DNA of 48,918 nt from Halobacteriales archaeon QS_9_68_17 (GTDB taxonomy: Archaea; Halobacteriota; Halobacteria; Halobacteriales; Natronoarchaeaceae). The notes beneath the pieces were generated by a model. The model did not search any database. It saw nothing but the letters and a program-made list of their open reading frames with translations, and was not told the origin of the DNA. Location: NCBI GenBank assembly GCA_003023565.1, contig PXSA01000009.1, positions 1 to 48,918 of the forward strand, given 5' to 3'. A program made the position numbers and the translations under genes. Below, piece by piece: positions 17,129-25,474 of the stretch; within the stretch, counting starts at the first letter, position 1, and every line of letters starts with the position of its first letter.

Positions 17129-17719
17129 CTACTCCGCTCGCTCCTCGCGGCCGGCGAACGCGCGGTACTTCAGGTCGTCGTCCCGGATCTCCTCCATGAT
17201 GCGCTCGGTCAGCACGCTCTTCGGGTCGTGGAGGCCGGAGATGCGCTCCTCCAGGTCCTCGAAGCTCTCGAACTTCCCCCGCTTTCGCTCGTCTAACACG
17301 TTGTTCCGGAGCTTCTTCCCGATGCCCGGAAGCAGGTTCAACTGGTGAAGCCGGAGGGTGATCGGCTGGGCGTCGTTGTAGAAGTCGACGAACCGCCCCT
17401 CGTTCTCCGTGACGATGTCCTCGATGGCGTACTCCAGTTCGGACTGCGCGCCGCCCGAGAGGTCCTCGTATTCGATGGTCCGGACGCGGTCGATGTCCTC
17501 GCGCTCCTCCGCAGGTTCGACGACGACGCGGTCACCGATGCTCTCCTCCGCCTCGTCCTCGAAGACGGTCTCGAACAGCCGGAAATCCGACTCGCCGACG
17601 GCGTAGGCAAGCGGCGGCTTCTGGTACTGCGGGCGGTCGTCGTCGGCCCGCCCGTGCGGCAAGTAATCGAGCAACACCGCGTGGCGCAGGCGGGGACCGT
17701 CGCTGTCGGAGTCGGTCAT
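17129..17719 (-). CDS. DUF655 family protein
   Basis: The 196-residue archaeal protein has an N-terminal beta domain (HAVLLDYLPHGRA, RLFETVFEDEAEESIGDRV) and a helix-hairpin-helix-like motif in LNLLPGIGKKLRNNVLDERK, suggesting nucleic-acid binding. DUF655 proteins are nearly always encoded between rpoF/L21e and ksgA, as here, and are presumed to act in translation or rRNA handling; no biochemical role is established to my knowledge. A TATA-like actacttaag on the minus strand about 30 bases upstream of the ATG suggests a separate start. Confidence 0.92.
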   Translation of the reverse strand: MTDSDSDGPRLRHAVLLDYLPHGRADDDRPQYQKPPLAYAVGESDFRLFETVFEDEAEESIGDRVVVEPAEEREDIDRVRTIEYEDLSGGAQSELEYAIEDIVTENEGRFVDFYNDAQPITLRLHQLNLLPGIGKKLRNNVLDERKRGKFESFEDLEERISGLHDPKSVLTERIMEEIRDDDLKYRAFAGREERAE

Positions 17720-17776
17720 ACTGACGTAGGAGTACGGCGACCGGCCACTTAAGTAGTCGCCTGCCGAGAACGTTCG

Positions 17777-18133
17777 TTAGACGTACTTCGCGACGACGTT
17801 GAGGATGTCGTCGAGCTCGTCGCCCGACAGCGAGTAGCGCTGCTGAGCGAACACCGCGCGGAGTTCGTCGCGGTCCTGCGGCAGGAGGTCGGCGACCTTG
17901 TACGCGGTGGCCTCGTCGACCTTCTCCAGTTCGAGCAGTTCGTCGACCAGTTCGCGGGACTCCTCGGGCGTGAGCAGGGCGAACCGGTTGACGTGCTCGA
18001 TCGCGCGGGCGAGTTCGTACCGCATCTCGCGGTCCTCGTCCGCGGCGCGTTCGGCCTCCACCTCGGCGAGCAGTTCCTTCGCCTCCGAGATGGTGAGGTG
18101 TTCTTCGTCGACCTTCTCTTTGAATATCGTCAT
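17777..18133 (-). CDS. rpoF: RNA polymerase subunit F (Rpb4 homologue)
   Basis: The 118-residue subunit pairs with RpoE (Rpb7) to form the polymerase stalk. Recognised by the HRDC-like C-terminal half (LTPEESRELVDELLELEKVDEATAYKVADLLPQDRDELRAVFAQ, read in two segments around residues 55-98) and the short N-terminal part TIFKEKVDEEHLTISEAKELL. It starts four bases after rpl21e, the standard haloarchaeal arrangement coupling ribosome and polymerase production. Confidence 0.96.
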   Translation of the reverse strand: MTIFKEKVDEEHLTISEAKELLAEVEAERAADEDREMRYELARAIEHVNRFALLTPEESRELVDELLELEKVDEATAYKVADLLPQDRDELRAVFAQQRYSLSGDELDDILNVVAKYV

Positions 18134-18137
18134 CGCT

Positions 18138-18428
18138 CTACTGCTGGGCGCGCAGGTGCTGGGGCGCGACGATAAGGGTCTTCTCCTTGCCGCCGTCGTT
18201 GATACCGACCTTGAAGCAGCGGCCCTGCTTCCCCTCGACTTCGCCTGTCAGGCCGTCGAAGCGGGGATGGAAGCGACCGTCGTTCACGCTCGGGTCGATC
18301 TTGAGGTGGACCTTCTGGCCCGTCTCGAACTCCTGAATGGCGCGCTGGGGCGGGGACGTCCCGCTCTCTCGCGGGTCGTTCGAGAGCTTCTTGCGAGTTT
18401 TCTTTCGGGGTCCGTTTGAGTTCGGCAT
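18138..18428 (-). CDS. rpl21e: 50S ribosomal protein L21e
   Basis: The 96-residue protein carries the L21e signature: [20 protein letters not shown] at the N-terminus, [37 protein letters not shown], and a C-terminal [13 protein letters not shown]. It binds 5S/23S rRNA in the central protuberance. ATG 18428 matches the conserved N-terminus; a second in-frame ATG four codons upstream is possible but not conserved. First gene of the rpoF-DUF655-ksgA block. Confidence 0.96.
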   Translation of the reverse strand: MPNSNGPRKKTRKKLSNDPRESGTSPPQRAIQEFETGQKVHLKIDPSVNDGRFHPRFDGLTGEVEGKQGRCFKVGINDGGKEKTLIVAPQHLRAQQ

Positions 18429-18566
18429 AGTCGTGCGCATCCTTTCTCCTCTGACGGTTATAAAAGGTGCGTTCCCGCCTCGTCGCGGACGAACGGCGCT
18501 CGTCGGTGACCCGGCCGAGACGACGAGAGAGGTACCGTTTTCCGCGGCCGGTGCGATACTCGACAC

Positions 18567-19733
18567 ATGCCCGAGGACGACGACTTCCGCTTCGAGACGC
18601 GCTCGGTCCACGCCGGTCAGGACCCCGACGAGGAGACGGGGGCGCTCATGACGCCGATCCACGCCAACTCCACCTACGAGCAGGACGCCCCCGGCGAGCA
18701 CCGCGGCTACGAGTACTCCCGGACCGGCAACCCGACGCGGACGGACCTGGAAGCGAACCTCGCTAGCCTGGAGAACGGCGAGTACGGCCGCTGTTTCTCC
18801 TCGGGGATGGGATCTATCAACACCGTACTCAACCTCCTCGACGCCGGCGACCACGTCGTCAGCGGCGAGGACATCTACGGCGGCACTCGACGCATCTTCG
18901 ACCGGGTGTACACGCAGTACGACGTCGAGTTCACCTACGTCGACACGACCGACCTCGACGCCATCGAGGACGCGTTTCGCGAGGGGACGGAACTCCTGTG
19001 GCTGGAGACGCCGACCAACCCGCTCATGTCCATCGTCGACGTCGAGGGCGCGGCGGACGTCGCCCACGACCACGACGCGCTCTGTGCCGTCGACAACACC
19101 TTCGCCACGCCGTATCTCCAGCGCCCGCTCGACCTCGGTGCCGATATCGTCTCGCACTCGCTCACCAAGTACCTCGGTGGCCACTCCGACGTGGTCGGCG
19201 GCGCGCTGATAACGAACGACGAGGAACTCGACGAGCGCTTCGGCTTCTACCAGAACAGCGTCGGGGCGACGCCCGGTCCCCACGAGTGCTTCCTCGTCCT
19301 CCGCGGGACCAAGACCCTCCCGGTGCGGATGGACCGCCACTGCGAGAACGCCCGCGAACTCGCGCAGTGGTTAGACGATCACGAGGACGTCGACCGCGTC
19401 TACTACCCCGGTCTCGACTCGCATCCCGGCCACGACATCGCCGCCGGGCAGATGGACGACTTCGGCGGCATGCTCTCGTTCGAACTGGAGGCCAGTCTGG
19501 AGGAGGCCGCGGAGTGCGTCTCCAGCACGGAGGTGTTCACCCTCGCGGAGAGCCTCGGCGGCGTCGAGAGCCTCATCGAGCAACCGGCGACGATGACCCA
19601 CGCCTCCATCCCCGCCGAGGAACGCGAGGCCGCCGGTCTCTCGGACGGCCTCATCCGCGCCAGCGTCGGGATCGAACACGTCGACGACCTGAAGACGGAC
19701 CTCCAGCAGGCGATGGACGCGTCGATCGAATAG
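18567..19733 (+). CDS. Cystathionine gamma-synthase/gamma-lyase family PLP enzyme
   Basis: The 388-residue enzyme belongs to the Cys/Met metabolism PLP family. Landmarks: [20 protein letters not shown] at the N-terminus, [15 protein letters not shown], phosphate-binding SSGMGSIN near 78-85, [15 protein letters not shown] with the cofactor Asp, and the Schiff-base Lys201 in [17 protein letters not shown]. The family includes gamma-synthase, gamma-lyase and O-acylhomoserine sulfhydrylase; sequence alone does not settle which. A role in methionine or cysteine metabolism fits the MetE operon some 4 kb away. It is divergent from rpl21e with a 138-base shared promoter region. Confidence 0.93.
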   Translation: MPEDDDFRFETRSVHAGQDPDEETGALMTPIHANSTYEQDAPGEHRGYEYSRTGNPTRTDLEANLASLENGEYGRCFSSGMGSINTVLNLLDAGDHVVSGEDIYGGTRRIFDRVYTQYDVEFTYVDTTDLDAIEDAFREGTELLWLETPTNPLMSIVDVEGAADVAHDHDALCAVDNTFATPYLQRPLDLGADIVSHSLTKYLGGHSDVVGGALITNDEELDERFGFYQNSVGATPGPHECFLVLRGTKTLPVRMDRHCENARELAQWLDDHEDVDRVYYPGLDSHPGHDIAAGQMDDFGGMLSFELEASLEEAAECVSSTEVFTLAESLGGVESLIEQPATMTHASIPAEEREAAGLSDGLIRASVGIEHVDDLKTDLQQAMDASIE

Positions 19734-19894
19734 CGAACAGACGGCGGTTCGGTCCGCGAGGCGGCGCGCCGTACGTCCGCCTCGGCCGGCCTCGCGGCGA
19801 CGTTCAGTTCACGGCGGGTGTGGCCGCGGCCCGAGTGATAAACCCTCGGACCCGGGTTGGATGCGGCGGCGCTGGACGGCCGGTCGTCCGTCGC

Positions 19895-21733
19895 TCAGTC
19901 GTCGGCCCGGGCCACCGCGGGCGCGCCGATCCGACGCCGCAGGAAGTCGTCGAGGATCCGGAACAGCCGTATCTTCTGGTCGATGTCCGACGACGCATGC
20001 CCCTCCTCGCCGAGTTCGACGTACTCGTAGTCGCCGTCCTCGCCGCGTTCGTACCCGGCCTCGTCGAGCGCGTCGCGGAAGATCCGCGCCTGGGAAACGG
20101 GGACGCGCCGGTCGTTGACACCGTGGACCATCAGCAGCGGCGCGTCGAGGTTCTCGACGTGCGAGACCGGCGAACGCTCCTCGTACAGCTCCGGGTTCTC
20201 CGCCGGCGTACCGAGGTACTTCTCCATGAGTTCGGTCCGGAAGTGCGGCATCGTGTTCTCGAACATGTCCGTGAGGTCGGTAAGCCCGATCCACGCGACG
20301 CCCGCGTCGTACAGCTCCGGGTACCGGACGGTCTGCCAGTACGCGGAGTACCCGCCGTACGACCCACCGAAGACGACGACGCGGTCGTCGTCGATCCAGT
20401 CGCGCTCGGTCACCCGTCGGACCGCCTCGGCGACGTCCTCCTGTTCGTCGCCGCCCCAGTCGTCTTTGAGCAGGTCGACGAACTCCTTGCCCCGCCCGGT
20501 CGAACCGCGGTAGTTGACCTGTACCACGCTGTACCCGCGCGTGACCAGGAACTGCGTGTACAGATCGAACGACCGGTAGTCGGCCGACCGCGGGCCGCCG
20601 TGCGGGTTGACGATGAGCGGCGACGGGCGCTCGCCCGAATCGTAGAGCAGAGCCCCGATCTCCAGGCCGTCGTGGGACTCGAACCGGAAGTACTCCGCGT
20701 CGGCGAAGGAGTCGGGGTCCACGTCGCCGTAGTCGGCGGCCTTGAGGACGTCGGCCTCGTCGGTCGCGAGGTCGTACGCGAGCAGCTCCGTGCGCTCCGT
20801 CGGCGTCGTGTGCGTCACCAGCACCCGGTCGTCGCCCAGGACCGGGTTCCCCTGCTGCGGGAACGCCGCGACGCCTTCCGGCAGGTCGAGCTCCCGCGAG
20901 CCGCCATCATCGAGGTCGTACACGACCGGCATCACGGCGGCCCGCCGCGTACGCAGCGCGAGGACGCGATTCCCGTCGGGGAGGAAGGCGACGGGAACCT
21001 CTTCGGCCTCGTCGTCGCCCAGCCACCGGACCTCGTCGGCGGCGACGTCGTAGCTCCCGCATCGCCCCAGGTCGGTGCTGTTGTCCGCCACGAGCAGGCG
21101 CTCGCCGTCGGGCGACCAGTCGACGGGCATCGACTCCGCGCCTCTCTCGCCGACGTGGAGGTTTCGGACGCCGGAGCCGTCGGCGTCGGCGACGAAGACG
21201 TCCCGGTTGTCGAAGTCGTCCGAGTCGTTGCTCGCGAACGCGAACCGCGAGCAGTCCGGCGAGAGCGTTCCGGCGCTCGCCGCCCGGTCGAAGTCCGTCA
21301 CCTTCGCCGTCTCCCCCGAGGGGAAGTCGTGCGTGTAGAGGTTCATTTGCCCGTCGGCTGTCGATCCGACGAGCAGCGTCTCGCCGTCGTCGCCGACGTC
21401 CTGGAGCGTACACTGGCCGTCGAGTTCGGCGACCGCCTCGACGTCGCCGTCGCGGTCGACCGCGTACACGTCGTTCTGTTCGTCGCCGCCGTCGTCGAGG
21501 TGGAAGAACACCCGGTCGCCGTCGGCGCCCCAGCGGACGTACCAGCGGGCGTTCCGCGGCACTTCGCCGTCGCTCCAGCGCGCGTCCTCGCCATCGGCCG
21601 CGTCGAGGACGTGGAGTTCGTTACGGCCCGACCCGTCGTAGTACATCGCTACCTCGGAGCCGTCCGGAGAGGCCGTCGGGTGGTGGAAACTGGGGAGGCT
21701 GGCCAGGGCTTCGAGCGTGCCGTCCGTTGCCAT
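19895..21733 (-). CDS. S9 family prolyl-oligopeptidase-type serine peptidase
   Basis: The 612-residue cytoplasmic peptidase has an N-terminal beta-propeller (WD40-like TolB repeats such as PTASPDGSEVAMY, TLSPDCSRFAFAS, VDWSPDGERLLVA, about residues 15-330) and a C-terminal alpha/beta hydrolase. The triad is Ser458 in FGGSYGGYSAY, Asp541 in VHGVNDRRVP and His579 in EEGHASS. PLIVNPHGGPRS near 372-383 is the oxyanion strand. Such acylaminoacyl-peptidase-like enzymes clear short or N-acylated peptides. ATG 21733 is chosen as the first conserved start; there is no signal peptide. Confidence 0.94.
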   Translation of the reverse strand: MATDGTLEALASLPSFHHPTASPDGSEVAMYYDGSGRNELHVLDAADGEDARWSDGEVPRNARWYVRWGADGDRVFFHLDDGGDEQNDVYAVDRDGDVEAVAELDGQCTLQDVGDDGETLLVGSTADGQMNLYTHDFPSGETAKVTDFDRAASAGTLSPDCSRFAFASNDSDDFDNRDVFVADADGSGVRNLHVGERGAESMPVDWSPDGERLLVADNSTDLGRCGSYDVAADEVRWLGDDEAEEVPVAFLPDGNRVLALRTRRAAVMPVVYDLDDGGSRELDLPEGVAAFPQQGNPVLGDDRVLVTHTTPTERTELLAYDLATDEADVLKAADYGDVDPDSFADAEYFRFESHDGLEIGALLYDSGERPSPLIVNPHGGPRSADYRSFDLYTQFLVTRGYSVVQVNYRGSTGRGKEFVDLLKDDWGGDEQEDVAEAVRRVTERDWIDDDRVVVFGGSYGGYSAYWQTVRYPELYDAGVAWIGLTDLTDMFENTMPHFRTELMEKYLGTPAENPELYEERSPVSHVENLDAPLLMVHGVNDRRVPVSQARIFRDALDEAGYERGEDGDYEYVELGEEGHASSDIDQKIRLFRILDDFLRRRIGAPAVARADD

Positions 21734-21887
21734 GCACCTGACGTCGCCCAGACGTAGCAAATACGTTGGGGAACCGGAACGTCCCGGCGAAGCGGATCGC
21801 CCGGACGCGGGGATGTCACTGTCTCGCTGAGCGAGCGCGGGGTTCGACCGCGTGCCGCGCCGCGGGCCGACCCCGGAAAAAGACCGC

Positions 21888-22154
21888 TTAAACGCGACCG
21901 ACGTTCTCGACTTCGACGGACTCGACGCCGTCGACGTTACCGAACTCCTCCTCGACGGCCTCGGTGCCGCCGGCGTCGTCGGGGACGATCACCGTCGGGT
22001 AGAGGGCGACGAGACCGAACGCGACCTCGTCGCGCTCGACGCCGTTGATCTTCGCGCCCTCCGGGAGGGAGTTCTCCAGACGCTCCTGGAGGTCGTCCAG
22101 GTCGACGTCGGGGCTCTGCGGCATGACCTTGATCTTGGCTGCGACCTTCCCCAT
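21888..22154 (-). CDS. Elongation factor 1-beta (aEF1B)
   Basis: The 88-residue protein is the small archaeal nucleotide-exchange factor for aEF1[21 protein letters not shown], then [38 protein letters not shown], and a [19 protein letters not shown] ending. It is close to the full family length. It lies 2 bases after the stop of a four-knuckle zinc-finger gene, the usual haloarchaeal pairing, and shares its promoter. Confidence 0.95.
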   Translation of the reverse strand: MGKVAAKIKVMPQSPDVDLDDLQERLENSLPEGAKINGVERDEVAFGLVALYPTVIVPDDAGGTEAVEEEFGNVDGVESVEVENVGRV

Positions 22155-22156
22155 CG

Positions 22157-22336
22157 TTACGGCCCCGTGAACCCGCAGTCCGGGCACTCGTAGAGGTTGC
22201 TCTGTTTGCGACACTTCGAGCACCGGTAGATCTGACGCCCACAATCCGGGCAGTTGAACGCAGCGGCGGTCGTCCCCGAGATGTTGATCCCGCAGGAGAC
22301 GCACTTCTGCGCTCGCTTCTGTTCCGATTCGCTCAT
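22157..22336 (-). CDS. Four-CxxC zinc-finger micro-protein (HVO_2753-like)
   Basis: The 59-residue protein has four Cys pairs: CVSCG, CPDCG, CSKC and CPDCG, expected to bind two zinc ions. Its length, motif order and position directly before aEF1-beta match the haloarchaeal zinc-finger micro-protein studied as HVO_2753 in Haloferax volcanii, which is linked to swarming and biofilm formation. The N-terminus [11 protein letters not shown] is charged. It is short enough to be missed by standard gene callers. Confidence 0.9.
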   Translation of the reverse strand: MSESEQKRAQKCVSCGINISGTTAAAFNCPDCGRQIYRCSKCRKQSNLYECPDCGFTGP

Positions 22337-22357
22337 ACACCCCTGTACCGTCCGACC

Positions 22358-22366
22358 ACTTTTAAC
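22358..22366 (-). promoter_or_regulatory. TATA element for zinc-finger/aEF1-beta operon
   Basis: On the minus strand gttaaaagt ends 21 bases before ATG 22336, fitting a leaderless transcript. Confidence 0.6.
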
Positions 22367-22411
22367 CGTTGTTTTTCGCGTCGGCGGGTCGGAACGGGCC
22401 GCGACGCCGGG

Positions 22412-22660
22412 TCAGGACCCGCTCCAGTCGAAGCCGATGCCCCCGTCGTCGCGGAACTCGTCGACCGTGACCCGGTCGAACGACTCCGCCTTCCCGACGG
22501 TTTCGCCCGACGGGATCGTCACCTCGGTGAACCGCTCGTAGCTGTCCCGTCCCGCGGGGACGTTCACGGTGGTCGTGTCGGTCTGTTCGCTGTCGCTCGT
22601 GTTCTCGGCGGTGTAGGTCACGACGACGTTACCGTCATCGCCGTCCTCGTAGTCGAACTT
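22412..22660 (-). pseudogene. C-terminal remnant of a secreted haloarchaeal protein
   Basis: The frame reads KFDYEDGDDGNVVVTYTAEN, then TVNVPAGRDSYERFTEVTIP and ends GGIGFDWSGS. This is a beta-sandwich-like ending seen in exported proteins that follow a lipobox or Tat signal. No signal or start lies upstream: the in-frame sequence before Lys quickly turns non-coding and the next 90 bases lead into the permease gene. A GTG at 22621 could start a 69-residue peptide, but it would begin in the middle of a beta strand. I interpret this as the tail of a gene whose 5' part was deleted. Confidence 0.5.
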
Positions 22661-22753
22661 TCTCGATCGCGGGCGTACGCTTGGTGGCCCACGCCGCGAC
22701 AGGTAACCCTGCCCGTTGGGCGGTGACCTGTCGGCGTCGGGCGAAGGAGACCG

Positions 22754-23974
22754 CTACAGTCCGAGCGCGATCGGACCGATCAACACCCCCATCAGGTGGA
22801 CGCGACGCGCGCCGAACCGGACCGGGACCAGGCCGAGAACGGCGCTGGCAGCGAACACGACCGCGCCGACCGGGCCGGCGAACAGCCACGACAGCGCGAC
22901 CAGCAGACACAGCACGCCGACCGAGAGCCGACGGTAATCCATCCGACCGACGACGCGGAGGTAACGGTCGCCGAGCGACAGCACGAGACAGAACCCGGCG
23001 ACGCTCGCGAGGAGGGTCGCGGCGACGAGCAACGGGAGGTTCAGCGGGGCCGAGACGGTCTCGAACGCGACGAGGACGCCGGTCCGGGGTTCGCCGATAG
23101 CGACGAGGGCGAACAGCGCGAATATCGTGTTCGCCGTGTTGACGCCGCTGGTCGCGACGACGTACCCCCGGTCGCCAGCGGTGCCGGGGGTCGCGGCGAG
23201 GACGACGACCGCCGCGATCGCGCTGGAGATCCCGGGCAGGTAGCCCACGACCGCGCCGGCCAGCGCGCCCGCCGCGGCCGTTCCGAGGACGACCCGGCGC
23301 GGCGACGCGACCGCGGCGTCCGCCTGCTCCGGGACGCCCGCGCCGCCGAGCGCGTCGACGAGGACCGGCGCGCCGAACAACCCGGCGAACAGGGGCGTCA
23401 ACATCCCGCCGGCCGCGAGCGGGGCCGCCGGCGAGAGGTCGAGCGTGAGCCACCCGAGCGCGGCGCTCGCGGCGAAGGCCGCCAGCCCGACCGCACCGGC
23501 CCGAAGGGTCGGTTCGGTCCCGACGAGAAGCGCCACCACCGCGGCGAGCACCAGCGGGAGGTGGTCGCGCACGGCCGGGTACGCCGACTCCATCGCGGCG
23601 CTCACGGGCACCGCAAGCGGGAGCGCGACGGCCACGGCGAGGCCGCTCCCCAGCGCCGAGAGCCGTATCGCCTCCCGGCCGCGTCCCGCGATGACGAGGC
23701 GGTGCCCCGGCAACGCGGTGGCCGCCATCGCCGCGTCCGGCACGCCGAGCGCCAGCGCCGGAACCGCGTCGAGGAAGGTGTGGACGACGCCCGCGGCGAG
23801 CATGGCGACACCGAGCAGGAGCGGCGGTCCCGGCGCGTCGGCGGCCGCGGCGGCCAGCACGAGCGCGAAGTTGTTCGCGTGGAGGCCGGGAACCAGACCG
23901 GAGACCATGCCGAGCGCGACGCCGGCGGCGACGTACGCGAGGACCAGCGTCGCCGTGAGGGGATCGACGACCAA
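22754..23974 (-). CDS. TctA-like (tripartite tricarboxylate transporter permease-type) membrane protein
   Basis: About 406 residues, almost entirely hydrophobic, with 10 or more membrane helices. The family-typical pattern GLVPGLHANNFALVLA near the N-terminus and its internal counterpart GYLPGISSAIAAVVVLA form the two half-repeats, and GVNTANTIFALFALV follows the second. Haloarchaeal members are shorter than bacterial TctA (about 500) and act without a known binding protein. No ATG is available near the first helix; TTG 23974 directly before VVDPLTATLVLAY is my choice, with a TATA-like cctttatct about 50 bases upstream. A longer frame from ATG 24121 would add an unlikely Ser/Arg-rich leader. 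Confidence 0.78.
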   Translation of the reverse strand: MVVDPLTATLVLAYVAAGVALGMVSGLVPGLHANNFALVLAAAAADAPGPPLLLGVAMLAAGVVHTFLDAVPALALGVPDAAMAATALPGHRLVIAGRGREAIRLSALGSGLAVAVALPLAVPVSAAMESAYPAVRDHLPLVLAAVVALLVGTEPTLRAGAVGLAAFAASAALGWLTLDLSPAAPLAAGGMLTPLFAGLFGAPVLVDALGGAGVPEQADAAVASPRRVVLGTAAAGALAGAVVGYLPGISSAIAAVVVLAATPGTAGDRGYVVATSGVNTANTIFALFALVAIGEPRTGVLVAFETVSAPLNLPLLVAATLLASVAGFCLVLSLGDRYLRVVGRMDYRRLSVGVLCLLVALSWLFAGPVGAVVFAASAVLGLVPVRFGARRVHLMGVLIGPIALGL

Positions 23975-24120
23975 GCGCGGGATGAGAGGGGGCAACGGGA
24001 AGGGTTGGCTCCGGGATCGGAGATAAAGGTTCGGACGAGGCTGCGTCGAGCTACGTCGTCTCGAGTCGCTTCCCGGGACCGACCGATCGGATAGACCGTA
24101 GCTGGAACGAGAAGAGGACA

Positions 24121-24191
24121 TCGATAAGTTGGATTATTAATATTGTATCATTGTAATTAAATTTTTATACTACCCTGTCTTCGTCATAGGT
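24121..24191 (+). promoter_or_regulatory. AT-rich promoter region of an imported-looking gene
   Basis: These 71 bases are about three quarters A+T, in sharp contrast to the surroundings. They contain attattaatattg and, at 24162-24170, tttttatac, which ends 21 bases before ATG 24192 and is the likely TATA box of a leaderless transcript. The extended AT tract could also mark a horizontally acquired segment boundary or a chromatin/regulator binding region. Confidence 0.65.
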
Positions 24192-25316
24192 ATGGTTGAG
24201 AAAAACCATACTGATGATCAGAACGGGGTCACTGAATCGCAACACGACCGTATCGGTGCGACCAGGCGCCGTCTGTTACGAACGGTGGCCACTGGCAGTA
24301 TAGCCAGCGCTGGACTCGGCGCGGTGACGGACACGGTGGTCGCAACCCCGGAACAGCCGGGGGTGACGGTTGTGGAGTTCCGAGACAGAAATGACGGTCT
24401 GTCGAGAGACGCAATCAGACGTCTCCAGGCACGCGCTCTCGAACAGTACCGGTCGCAAACCGACGATAAGGAGTTGACGATCGTCGGATCACCCGATGTC
24501 TGGTCAGACCAGGTCGAAACCGACCTGTCCGTGGTTTCCTATGCTTTGAAGGTGTATCCCGACGGCACCTCCAAGTACGACGCACAAGTGGTCGAGGATG
24601 GCCAACCGGAACACGTCGTCTCCGAAGCCCACGCGGCGACGCGGGCCTTCGTCGACAAAGTGTCAGACAGACGGCGACCGGCGTCAGCGGACACGGCGGC
24701 CAGTACCCAGTCCAACGACGCCAGCTATGATTACGTCGCCGGCGGTAGCGTGAGCAACGCCGGCTGTCCCGAGGGGACGATCTCGATAACCTCGGACGTC
24801 TATGAGTGGGTAACTGACAACAGTAACCGGGTGTTGTTCGCCACGCAGACTGACTTCCAAGCCATTCCGGGCACGAACCGCGACGCCTGCAACGGCGTGT
24901 GGTACAACGGATACACTGACGAAGCCACCCATCGATGGAACGAATCGAGTCTGTCTGGAGGTGAACAGGTTGATCATAAACCCGCCGGTGGGAAAAGTGG
25001 AAGCACAAGCAGCCAGTTCACGATCTCCACGAGCGGTGCGAGTGTCTCGTGGGGATACGACCAGCCGAACGTCGAGCGCGACGATAACAGCACTCTCGAT
25101 ATGGCCGAGTGGTACTACGACTACAACTCCTCGGAGGCGGCGAGTCAAACCTGCGTCTGGGAGACTGGAAGCGAAGCAGAGTTCGACAAATATCAGAACC
25201 CGGATCGCGGCGATAAGCTCCTTCGAGGGTACTTCAAGCATCGCTTCTTCGATAAACTGAACTACGGTCGGAAGATGAAAGACGTGTCAGACTACTACTA
25301 CTACGGGTACGGGTAA
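24192..25316 (+). CDS. Tat-exported protein of unknown function, atypical composition
   Basis: The 374-residue product has a twin-arginine signal (ATRRRLLRTVATGSIASAGLG, split by the hydrophobic stretch at about 29-48) with likely cleavage near VVATPEQ. Residues 50-165 form a pro-region-like domain with mixed strands; after a Ser/Asp linker comes a domain with Cys in AGCPEG, RDACNG and SQTCVW, many Tyr/Trp/Asn residues, and a C-terminus ending VSDYYYYGYG. I recognise no family. Codon choice is richer in A/T third positions (gat, act, aca) than any neighbour, and it sits behind an AT-rich promoter, so transfer from elsewhere is likely. A secreted enzyme, toxin or surface protein are all possible. 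Confidence 0.88.
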   Translation: MVEKNHTDDQNGVTESQHDRIGATRRRLLRTVATGSIASAGLGAVTDTVVATPEQPGVTVVEFRDRNDGLSRDAIRRLQARALEQYRSQTDDKELTIVGSPDVWSDQVETDLSVVSYALKVYPDGTSKYDAQVVEDGQPEHVVSEAHAATRAFVDKVSDRRRPASADTAASTQSNDASYDYVAGGSVSNAGCPEGTISITSDVYEWVTDNSNRVLFATQTDFQAIPGTNRDACNGVWYNGYTDEATHRWNESSLSGGEQVDHKPAGGKSGSTSSQFTISTSGASVSWGYDQPNVERDDNSTLDMAEWYYDYNSSEAASQTCVWETGSEAEFDKYQNPDRGDKLLRGYFKHRFFDKLNYGRKMKDVSDYYYYGYG

Positions 25317-25445
25317 TTACGTCCGGCCCCGGGTCCACGTTCAGGACCCGCCCGTCACTTCAAGCCCAGGCACAAACCCGACAGAGCCGTTCTGGGCCGT
25401 AGGACGGTAATTCGGACTCGTCGACACCGTACCGATACCGCCAAG

Positions 25446-25452
25446 TTTATAT
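25446..25452 (+). promoter_or_regulatory. TATA element for the PQQ-repeat lipoprotein gene
   Basis: tttatat ends 22 bases before ATG 25475. The 158-base gap 25317-25474 otherwise holds no recognisable feature. Confidence 0.65.
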
Positions 25453-25474
25453 CAAATAAATAGAATGAGAACCC

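Noticed and set aside
22796..24094. A 432-codon plus-strand frame opposite the TctA-like gene.
   Set aside because: The minus strand encodes clear membrane helices with half-repeats; the plus frame is a charged low-complexity shadow.
24192..25316. The imported secreted protein could be a halocin.
   Set aside because: It has a Tat signal and a suitable size, but it does not show the Cys-rich C-terminus of halocin C8-type peptides, resembles no halocin that I recall, and no immunity gene is evident next to it. Left as unknown.
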